Source: Thiothrix sp. (lineage in GTDB: Bacteria; Pseudomonadota; Gammaproteobacteria; Thiotrichales; Thiotrichaceae). From it: a stretch of 49,899 bases of DNA. Position 1 is the stretch's first letter. Each line of letters starts with the position of its first letter. The translations under genes and the position numbers were made by a program. Shown piece after piece: positions 43,529 to 49,899 of this stretch. The notes beneath the pieces were generated by a model. It saw only the letters and a list, made by a program, of their open reading frames with translations. It was not told the origin of the DNA and made no database searches. Where the stretch lies: NCBI GenBank assembly GCA_020442915.1, contig JAGRJD010000104.1:5713-55611 (forward strand), in the 5' to 3' direction.

Positions 43529-45715
43529 ATGGAAGCATTGACAGCTGAACAACTTCCAGTTGACCGGACTTTCCCACCGCCGGACAGGATCAAGATCCTG
43601 ATCATTGATGATGAAGTCCCGCTGTTGAAATTTCTTGAAGGCATACTGGTTAATGCCGGTTATACCGTCATCGCCGAGAAAAATCCGGTCAACGCGGTCA
43701 ACCTTGCCATCTGCATGCAGCCGGATATCATTGTGCTGGATGTGGTCATGCCGGAGCTTGATGGGTTCACCATCTGCCGGCAGCTGAAGCAGAATCCCCT
43801 GTTTAAAAACATCCCCATCATTTTCCTCACCATCTGTGACCAGATTGACGACAAAATCCAGGGGCTGGAATCCGGCGGTGTCGACTACCTGATCAAACCC
43901 CTGGACAGCCGGGAAGTACTGGCACGGATCAGGAGACATATCGAGATCAGCCGGGTCCGGCAGTCACTGGAGCAGACCATCCAGGAAAAGGAAAACCAGT
44001 TGGTGAGCCTGAAGTCAAAACTCGACAAGGCCAGCAATTTCATCATCCACTTTGATTCCCCGTACCAGAAAATCCTGAGCACGCTGGAAATCGGCATTAT
44101 CAAGATCGACAAAAACTTCACCTGTCTGGTTGCCAATACGGCTGCTGCCCACCTGCTGGGTTATGCCGATCCGCAGGAAATGGTTGGCCGCACCATGCTG
44201 CGCAGGAAGAAGAATGAAAACAAAAGGCAGTCTGACCTGCTGTCCGCAACCGGAAAACTCAGGAAAATCATCGCCACCCGCAGGATCAGCCTGCTGACCA
44301 GGGATGACAGGCAGCTCCCGGTGGAACTGGACCTGACGCCGATCAATGATGAAAATCCGGGAGAAACGGCCGTCATCAGCTTCAATGACATCAGTGTCGA
44401 AAAGTCCATGCTGCCGGGCATTGTTTCACCCGGTTATCAGGATCCCCTGACCGGGCTGGAGAACCGGACCGCCTTTCAGGAGATACTGAAACATGAAAAC
44501 CGGCTGAGCGGTAGCGCAGCCCACACCCCGGCAGCCATTTTTATCGTGGACCTTGACTACTTCAAGGAAGTCAACGACAGTTTCGGTCATCTGGCCGGAG
44601 ACCAGGTACTGTGTGAAATCGCCACCAGGCTCGGCGGTGCCATCCGGGAACATGATCAGGTGACCCGTCTGGGCGGTGACGAGTTCGGCCTGCTGATCCG
44701 GAATTTCAACAGCCTTGATGACCTGGAGCAGCTGGCCAAGCGGCTGATCGACCGCATCAGGACCCCCATCCAGCTCCCCAATGCCACCGTCAACCTGTCA
44801 GCCTGCATCGGCATCGCCATTCTCGACAGGTACATGCCTCATATCGACGATATTATTAACCGGGCCGACATGGCACTCTACAAGGCCAAGGAACAAAGGC
44901 AGCAGGGCTACTGCCTGTTCCAGAAAGAAATGCTGGATGAGCTTGAGGATGAGCTGCTGCTGGCCAAGGAACTGCCCGAACTGCTGGAAAACAATCAGTT
45001 ATATGTGGAGTATCAGCCCCAGTTCGCTGTCAATGACAGCAGCTACATCGGTGCAGAGGCGCTGGTGCGCTGGAATCATCCCAGCAAGGGCCGGCTGCTG
45101 CCGGTCAGCTTTCTGCCCATTGCCGAAAAAAGGGGGTTTCTGCGCAACATATCCAACCACTCACTGAAAAAAATCTGTGAGCAGATTCATGAATGGAAAA
45201 CCCAGAACATTCAGTTCGGTAAAATCTCAGCCAATATCTGTGCCGCACAGCTGAACGACAGCAACTTTTTTGATGAAATCACCTCACTGTTTGAGCAGTA
45301 TGAAATCGACCCCAATGACCTGGTTTTTGAACTGACTGAAAACACCCTGTTCAGTACCAATGCCCAGACCAAAAAAAAACTGTCCAAACTGATCCAGCTC
45401 GGGGTCCGGTTTGCCATTGATGACTTTGGCGTCGGTTTTTCCTCCATGCAGTTATTAAAGGACCTGCACAGCGATATCATGAAGATTGACAAAAGCTTTA
45501 TCGCTGAAATAGAAAGCAGCGAGAAGAGCCGGACCATTATCAAGTCCATTATCGACCTGAGCAAAAACCTGAAAATGTACGTTGTCGCTGAAGGTGTGGA
45601 AAACAGGAACCAGCTGATCTTTCTGAAGGATTGCGGATGTGATTCCTTTCAGGGGTTTTACCAGAGCCAGTCCGTTGATGCCAAAACCCTTGAGCAACAC
45701 TTTCCCAGAGCCTGA
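43529..45715 (+). CDS. Response regulator with REC-PAS-GGDEF-EAL domains (cyclic di-GMP turnover)
   Basis: A 728-residue soluble regulator. REC is at about 22-138 with phospho-acceptor D71 (IIVLDVVMPELDG), T101 and K123. A coiled coil (about 140-170) leads to a PAS domain (about 175-295). GGDEF (about 302-465) is intact (RLGGDEFGLLI, 382-386) and has the I-site RxxD (REHD, 373-376). EAL (about 475-725) keeps AEALVRW, ELTEN, AIDDFGVGFSS, KIDKSFI and VAEGVEN, so phosphodiesterase activity is also expected. Nine A in a row occur at 45371-45379 in the EAL part. A structured leader precedes it; an Hpt-REC gene follows after 5 bases. Confidence 0.95.
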   Translation: MEALTAEQLPVDRTFPPPDRIKILIIDDEVPLLKFLEGILVNAGYTVIAEKNPVNAVNLAICMQPDIIVLDVVMPELDGFTICRQLKQNPLFKNIPIIFLTICDQIDDKIQGLESGGVDYLIKPLDSREVLARIRRHIEISRVRQSLEQTIQEKENQLVSLKSKLDKASNFIIHFDSPYQKILSTLEIGIIKIDKNFTCLVANTAAAHLLGYADPQEMVGRTMLRRKKNENKRQSDLLSATGKLRKIIATRRISLLTRDDRQLPVELDLTPINDENPGETAVISFNDISVEKSMLPGIVSPGYQDPLTGLENRTAFQEILKHENRLSGSAAHTPAAIFIVDLDYFKEVNDSFGHLAGDQVLCEIATRLGGAIREHDQVTRLGGDEFGLLIRNFNSLDDLEQLAKRLIDRIRTPIQLPNATVNLSACIGIAILDRYMPHIDDIINRADMALYKAKEQRQQGYCLFQKEMLDELEDELLLAKELPELLENNQLYVEYQPQFAVNDSSYIGAEALVRWNHPSKGRLLPVSFLPIAEKRGFLRNISNHSLKKICEQIHEWKTQNIQFGKISANICAAQLNDSNFFDEITSLFEQYEIDPNDLVFELTENTLFSTNAQTKKKLSKLIQLGVRFAIDDFGVGFSSMQLLKDLHSDIMKIDKSFIAEIESSEKSRTIIKSIIDLSKNLKMYVVAEGVENRNQLIFLKDCGCDSFQGFYQSQSVDAKTLEQHFPRA

Positions 45716-45720
45716 ACCTC

Positions 45721-46533
45721 ATGCAGAGCACCGAACTGGCACACTACTCCATTCCGGGTCTTGATCTGCAGGCGGGCCTGCAGCGGGCCGGTAACGCACC
45801 GGATGCCTACCTGCACTTTCTGCACAGCGTGCACGCCCACGGCAGGCACTACCGCAACAGCCTGCAGGACGCCTTGCTGGAGCAGGACGACGCCAGACTG
45901 CACCAGCAGCTGCACGGGTTGCGGGGTGTCGCCGCCACTCTGGGTGCCGCCCGCCTGGCCCAGTCCTGCTCAATCCTGCTACAGGAAAACCCCGCCAGCC
46001 TGAGTGACATTCCGCCCCAGTTGATCAGCACCGTGTTTCACGAGCTGGACCGTCTGCTGGTGGGGATTGAGCAGTCCGGCATTCTGACCCTCACCCCGGC
46101 GGCCACACCGTCGCCCCAGGCATCTCAGGCCGGTCCCCTGCAGGCTTTCCAGCTGGTATTTATCGAGGATGACCCGGCGCTGGCACAGCTGTTTCTCAGC
46201 GAGCTGAAAAAGCATTTCGGCAGCGTGATCTGGCTGGGAAAACAAAAGGATGCCCTGGACTACCTGGCCCGACAGGCAACCTTCACCCGTTCCATCATCC
46301 TGTGTGATGTACAGCTGCCGGACGGCTCCGGGCTGGAGGTCGCCAGAGCCATTTCCCGGCGTGAACCGGACACCCTGATCCTGCTGACCAGCGGGGATAC
46401 CATTACCGATGAGGCCCGCTCCGGCATAGCAAACAGCATCCAGCTGCTAAAGCCCTTCAGTGTCATGGACATCCTCAACCTCGCCAAGGGACTCGCCTTT
46501 AATCTTCTTGGCAAGAAAACCACCCAGCTGTAA
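45721..46533 (+). CDS. Hpt-REC phosphorelay protein
   Basis: A 270-residue protein. The N-terminal half (about 15-115) is a histidine phosphotransfer domain with LHGLRGVAATLGAARLAQSC, giving phospho-His65 in the H-x-L-[KR]-G motif. After a Pro/Ala linker, a receiver (about 143-265) has the acidic pocket FIEDD, phospho-acceptor D196 (ILCDVQLPDGSG), T223 and K244 (LLKPF). It has no output domain, so it likely shuttles phosphate between the kinase and the GGDEF-EAL protein. It follows that gene by 5 bases. Its last 87 bases overlap the convergent kinase gene. Confidence 0.9.
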   Translation: MQSTELAHYSIPGLDLQAGLQRAGNAPDAYLHFLHSVHAHGRHYRNSLQDALLEQDDARLHQQLHGLRGVAATLGAARLAQSCSILLQENPASLSDIPPQLISTVFHELDRLLVGIEQSGILTLTPAATPSPQASQAGPLQAFQLVFIEDDPALAQLFLSELKKHFGSVIWLGKQKDALDYLARQATFTRSIILCDVQLPDGSGLEVARAISRREPDTLILLTSGDTITDEARSGIANSIQLLKPFSVMDILNLAKGLAFNLLGKKTTQL

Positions 46534-48360
46534 CAGACTGATGGGCCGGGTCAGACACAGGTCGGCAGCACGCTTATCAACCGGTATTGCAGTCAGGGGG
46601 CTGCTGATCAGTACGGTAATGGTGGCCGGGTCCGTCTGTTGTGCCGACTGCAGGAAAGCAGCGCCCTCCCCGTCCGGCAGGGTGACATTACTGACAAGCA
46701 CCGCACAGGCGGGTGATTCGGCCAGTAAAGCCTCCGCCTTCCGGAGGGTACCTGCCACCCTGACGGTTGCCCCTTGGGAAACCAGAAACACGCGCAGGAT
46801 TTCGCAGAAGTCGGAATCGCCGTCCACCACCAGCGCGGTCCGCCCGGCCAGAAAATGCCCCGACAGAACCTGGGGCCGGTATTCTGGTGCGGCCTGATCC
46901 TGGCTGACCGGCAGGATCAGGCTGAAATGACTGCCTCCGGCTTCAACATGCCGGTAAACGACCTTCCCCCCGATCTGCTGCATGAAATTGTTCAGTGTCC
47001 ACAAACCCAGCCCGGTCCCCCCCTGCCCGGATTTGGTGGTGAAAAACGGCTCAAACAGCTTGGAACGCATGGAAACCGGAATACCCGGCCCGTTGTCAAT
47101 CACGTCGATGGCCACGTAAGTATTGTTTTTATCCAGCTGGTAACTGCCCGCAAGCTGTGCCGACAGGTCCCTGATGACCACAGAAATATTTCCGTTTTCC
47201 GTCACGGCCTCATTGGCATTCTTGACCAGATTGATGACGGAGGACAGCAGCATTTCCTTGCTGATGTGCAGAACCATCCGGGTCATGCACAAAACCACCA
47301 GACTGTTTTTCCTGCTGACCAGCACCGGCAGAATCTCTTCCAGCTCGGCACTGAAGGCATCCATTCCCAACGTCGACATCGAGTGTGCCGTTTTTGCCGA
47401 ATACCGCAGCAACTGCCGGGTCAGCAGGCTGGCATTGCGCACCGAACTTTCTGCAACCTGAAGCCGGTCCCTGGCCTCATTGGGCAGGGCATCGGAGGCC
47501 GAAATCAGTTCAATGGCTCCCGAAATGATGACCAGTGAATTATTGAATTCGTGCGTGATGCTGCTCACCTGCCGGCCCAGCGACTCCATGCGCATGGCCT
47601 CCAGCAGGCGCAGGTTGACGGCCTCCGCCTCCCGCATCATGGTGACGACCTTGCCGATATGATGCTGCAGTTCATAGCCGAGCTGATTGACAGCGGACAC
47701 CACATCGTCGATTTCATCCCAGCCGGCATAAGCAAACGTATTGCGATCGATTTCAAGCTTTTCCACCGGAACCCTGAGCGTCTTTCCGGAGGCGACAAAG
47801 TGGCTGATGGTCTCCAGTGGCCGGTTGACCAGAATACGGAAAGCAAAAAAGCCGAACAGCAGCAGGCTGATCGACTTGATGAAATTACTCAGCAGCCGGG
47901 TGCTGGCAAACTGGTAGACCTGCCGGAATGCCCAGTCCATATCCGCATACAGCACCAGATCCCCCAGATAGTTGTTTTTCCCGCTCGCCTGGATATAAAC
48001 CGGCACATCACTTTTGATGACCGTCTCCCCCGCAGGTATCAGCCCCGAACTCAGCATCAGGGTATCGCTGTTGATTTTCACGGCCATGACCCGCTCGTCC
48101 AGCGTGATGCCGTCCAGAATCAATTGTGACTGGACTTCATTATACTCCCACAGGGAGCGGCCCAGAGCGCTCAGGTAGGTGGTGCTGATCCGGTCCAGGG
48201 TATGATTAAGGTCATAGCGTAATCCCAGGTAATAGTCGTATATTTCGGCCGTTGTTATAATCAGTGACAGTGTGGCCCCGAACAGAATGGTCCAGGTCAG
48301 ATACTGACGGGACAGGGGGGAGGAGAAAATCTTTCTGCCCTGATGATTGATTGCTGGCAT
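46447..48360 (-). CDS. Membrane hybrid histidine kinase with degenerate receiver
   Basis: A 637-residue kinase from the ATG at 48358-48360; a TTG 12 codons upstream is weaker. Two membrane helices (about 20-38 and 161-180) enclose a periplasmic sensor of about 120 residues (YLSALGRSLWEYNEVQSQLI). The kinase core is intact: His270 (SSITHEFNNSLV), N-box (VKNANEAV), DNGPGIP, FEPFFTTK and GTGLGLW. The C-terminal receiver (about 507-625) has Asn558 where the phospho-acceptor Asp should be (AVLVSNVTLPDGEG) and Arg605 for the Lys (LCLTRPIS), so it is probably a pseudo-receiver. It converges on the Hpt-REC gene. The four binding proteins nearby may be its ligand carriers. Confidence 0.92.
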   Translation of the reverse strand: MPAINHQGRKIFSSPLSRQYLTWTILFGATLSLIITTAEIYDYYLGLRYDLNHTLDRISTTYLSALGRSLWEYNEVQSQLILDGITLDERVMAVKINSDTLMLSSGLIPAGETVIKSDVPVYIQASGKNNYLGDLVLYADMDWAFRQVYQFASTRLLSNFIKSISLLLFGFFAFRILVNRPLETISHFVASGKTLRVPVEKLEIDRNTFAYAGWDEIDDVVSAVNQLGYELQHHIGKVVTMMREAEAVNLRLLEAMRMESLGRQVSSITHEFNNSLVIISGAIELISASDALPNEARDRLQVAESSVRNASLLTRQLLRYSAKTAHSMSTLGMDAFSAELEEILPVLVSRKNSLVVLCMTRMVLHISKEMLLSSVINLVKNANEAVTENGNISVVIRDLSAQLAGSYQLDKNNTYVAIDVIDNGPGIPVSMRSKLFEPFFTTKSGQGGTGLGLWTLNNFMQQIGGKVVYRHVEAGGSHFSLILPVSQDQAAPEYRPQVLSGHFLAGRTALVVDGDSDFCEILRVFLVSQGATVRVAGTLRKAEALLAESPACAVLVSNVTLPDGEGAAFLQSAQQTDPATITVLISSPLTAIPVDKRAADLCLTRPISLLQLGGFLAKKIKGESLGEVEDVHDTEGL

Positions 48361-48447
48361 ATCAGATATCCGTGCGAAAGGGACGGGCGGAACCAACCCT
48401 GACCGGCTGAACAGGATTGTACAAAAAGCGGATGCAGCCTGCCCATG

Positions 48448-48470
48448 CCTGAAGCATACAAGGCTTCAGG
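48448..48470 (-). other. Hairpin in the kinase 5' region
   Basis: CCTGAAGC (48448-48455) and GCTTCAGG (48463-48470) form a perfect 8-bp stem around seven bases, 88 bases upstream of the kinase start. There is no T-run on either side, so termination is unlikely. It may be a leader hairpin or an operator. Confidence 0.45.
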
Positions 48471-48562
48471 GGCCTGTCATAGCCGTGCATGACGGTAACA
48501 GGACGTTAACGGACCTCATACCACCGCTCCGGTACCGTGGTCATGGGCATTAATTTGCCTGA

Positions 48563-48572
48563 TTGTAAACAA
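48563..48572. promoter_or_regulatory. Distal GntR-type operator of prpE (TTGTAAACAA)
   Basis: Matches the core of the sites before the prp regulator (TTGTAGACAA, TTGTCGACAA) at eight fixed positions; only the central two bases vary. It is 62 bases, centre to centre, from the second copy at 48625-48634, against 64 bases in the gntR promoter region. The same geometry argues for the same regulator. Confidence 0.7.
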
Positions 48573-48624
48573 ATTAGTCTTAAAAATGAGCATTTTGACT
48601 TGTTAAAAGTAAAAAAAACGCTTA

Positions 48625-48634
48625 TTGTCAACAA
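48625..48634. promoter_or_regulatory. Proximal GntR-type operator of prpE (TTGTCAACAA)
   Basis: The second TTGTNNACAA copy before prpE, overlapping the likely -10 region and about 90 bases before the start codon. A bound repressor would shut prpE when the prp operon is off. Confidence 0.7.
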
Positions 48635-48724
48635 AAGTGGCAACAGCCAACTTGTCGCCCTTGTTCGTGCCGGCAGGCACACAGGCAATGAGGAGTTACC
48701 TTGATAAGGTGAGGAGACCTAAGC

Positions 48725-49899
48725 ATGAGCTATAAAGCCGAATACCAACGTTCCATGGATGATCCGCAGGGGTTCTGGCGTGAAAAGGCCGAAGCCCTGA
48801 AGTGGTTCAAGTTCCCGCAGACCATTCTGTCCCAAGATGAGCACGGTATCTACCGCTGGTTCAAGGACGGCGAAATGAACACCGCTTACATGGCGCTGGA
48901 CCACCATGTCGAGGAAGGCCGGGGCGACCAGCTCGCGCTGATTTACGATTCGCCGGTCAGCAATACCAAAACCCGCGTGACTTACCGCGAACTGCGTGAC
49001 CAGGTGGCCAGAACGGCCGGCATGCTGCGTGAGCTGGGTGTGGAAAAAGGCGACCGGGTGATCATCTACATGCCCATGATGGTGGAAGCTGTCGTGGCCA
49101 TGCTGGCCTGTGCCCGCCTGGGGGCCGTGCATTCCGTGGTTTTCGGCGGCTTTGCCCCCCCGGAACTGGCGGTACGGCTGGAGGATGCCCAGCCCAAGGT
49201 CATACTTTCCGCCTCCTGCGGCATCGAAATCAGCCGAATCATTGAATACAAACCGCTGCTGGACAAGGCCATTGAGCTGTCCGCCCACAAACCGGATGCC
49301 GTGGTGATCTGGCAGCGCCCACAGGCCACGGCCAGCCTGAGCGGTAAGCGCGATCATGACTGGGCCGAGCTGATGGCCCGCGCCGAGCCTGCCGATCCGG
49401 TTCCGGTCAAGGGCACCGATCCGCTGTACATCCTGTATACCTCCGGCACCACCGGCAAACCCAAGGGTGTGGTAAGGGAAAATGGCGGCCATGCCGTGGC
49501 CATGAACTACTCCATGCAGGCCATCTACAACGTTGACAAGGGTGATGTGTTCTGGGCCGCTTCGGATGTCGGCTGGGTGGTCGGGCACTCCTATATTGTC
49601 TATGCGCCGCTGCTGCGCGGCTGCACCACCATTGTCTACGAAGGCAAACCGATCATGACACCGGACGCCGGCGCCTTCTGGCGCGTGTGCGAGGAATACG
49701 GGGTCAAAACCCTGTTCACCGCCCCGACAGCCTTCCGCGCCATCAAGAAGGAAGATGCCGACGGCAACTTCCTCAAAAAATATGACCTGAGCCGTCTGAC
49801 CACCATTTTCTCTGCCGGAGAACGGCTGGACCCGCCCAGCCAGGAATGGCTGATGGAAAAATCCGGCAAGCCGGTCATTGACCACTGGTGGCAGACCGA
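48725..49899 (+). CDS. prpE: Propionyl-CoA synthetase, N-terminal part (cut by window end)
   Basis: Open to the last base, giving 391 residues of an expected 630 or so. It activates propionate with ATP and CoA to propionyl-CoA, feeding 2-methylcitrate synthase. The adenylate-forming signature YILYTSGTTGKPKGVVREN is present, with ACARLGAVHSVVFGGFAPPE and SDVGWVVGHSYIVYAPLLRG. The start YKAEYQRSMDDPQGFWREKA and the VREN-GGHAVAMNYSMQ segment are closer to PrpE than to acetyl-CoA synthetase as I recall those families, though an Acs-type acyl-CoA synthetase is the alternative. GAGGAG lies 8 bases before the ATG. Paired operators upstream match those of the prp operon. Confidence 0.9.
   Translation, partial: MSYKAEYQRSMDDPQGFWREKAEALKWFKFPQTILSQDEHGIYRWFKDGEMNTAYMALDHHVEEGRGDQLALIYDSPVSNTKTRVTYRELRDQVARTAGMLRELGVEKGDRVIIYMPMMVEAVVAMLACARLGAVHSVVFGGFAPPELAVRLEDAQPKVILSASCGIEISRIIEYKPLLDKAIELSAHKPDAVVIWQRPQATASLSGKRDHDWAELMARAEPADPVPVKGTDPLYILYTSGTTGKPKGVVRENGGHAVAMNYSMQAIYNVDKGDVFWAASDVGWVVGHSYIVYAPLLRGCTTIVYEGKPIMTPDAGAFWRVCEEYGVKTLFTAPTAFRAIKKEDADGNFLKKYDLSRLTTIFSAGERLDPPSQEWLMEKSGKPVIDHWWQT

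Larger units (their letters stand above)
48361..48724. other. Divergent intergenic region between the kinase and prpE
   Basis: This 364-base region without a larger gene holds a hairpin (48448-48470), two TTGTNNACAA sites (48563-48572 and 48625-48634), AT-rich promoter sequence around 48560-48630, and the prpE ribosome site GAGGAG (48711-48716). A possible prpE promoter is TTGTTA (48600-48605), 17 bases, TATTGT (48623-48628), the latter overlapping the proximal operator. I see no RNA gene. Confidence 0.6.

Noticed and set aside
48686..48735. 15-codon frame (MRSYLDKVRRPKHEL) overlapping the prpE start
   Set aside because: It is very short, has no independent support and its codons coincide with the prpE ribosome site region.

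Overview
The window is about 50 kb of a gammaproteobacterial chromosome, roughly 60% GC by eye. It is densely packed, with many ATGA, TAATG or TGATG start/stop overlaps. Gammaproteobacterial signs are the lptD-surA-pdxA block, an rnfABCDGE-nth operon in the E. coli order, sdhE next to sdhB, a trifunctional cysG and an acnD/prpF-type methylcitrate operon. The genes suit a respiring heterotroph able to use aromatic acids and propionate; I cannot name a genus. I saw no insertion sequence, phage gene, CRISPR array, rRNA or tRNA.

Layout. 1-1.0 kb: end of sdhB, sdhE, a rhodanese. 1.1-3.6 kb: a cell-envelope trio (OmpA protein with thrombospondin type 3 repeats, a 50-residue membrane protein, a membrane-anchored helix-hairpin-helix protein). 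3.6-6.0 kb (minus): uvrC and pgsA. 6.1-13.2 kb: an aromatic-acid locus. A minus-strand operon holds a fumarylpyruvate-hydrolase-like gene and a dctP-dctQ-dctM TRAP transporter; two LysR regulators and gentisate 1,2-dioxygenase adjoin it. 13.2-18.8 kb: a TudS/YbgA-type protein, two small unknown genes, cysG, an S24-like protein, an ArsC-like reductase, dapE and a two-AT-hook coiled-coil protein. 19.0-23.6 kb: lptD, surA, pdxA. 23.7-30.0 kb: rnfABCDGE, nth, a DUF1841 gene. 30.2-32.5 kb: a molybdopterin-fold protein coupled to a diguanylate cyclase, and a rhodanese lipoprotein. 32.7-39.4 kb: the propionate (2-methylcitrate) operon gntR-prpB-prpC-acnD-prpF. 39.4-48.4 kb: a signalling island. 48.7 kb to the end: propionyl-CoA synthetase prpE, cut by the window edge.

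The most interesting part is 39.4-48.4 kb. Four tandem paralogous periplasmic binding proteins, each with four cysteines at matching positions and no transporter genes beside them, lie divergently from a REC-PAS-GGDEF-EAL protein and an Hpt-REC protein. These converge on a membrane hybrid histidine kinase whose own receiver lacks the phospho-acceptor aspartate. I propose, as inference, a multi-ligand periplasmic sensing array feeding a phosphorelay that sets cyclic di-GMP.

This island sits between the prp operon and prpE. Both prp promoter regions carry two copies of TTGT[A/C][A/G]ACAA, 64 bp apart centre to centre before gntR and 62 bp apart before prpE. That suggests one GntR regulator controls both units and that the island separates a formerly continuous propionate locus.
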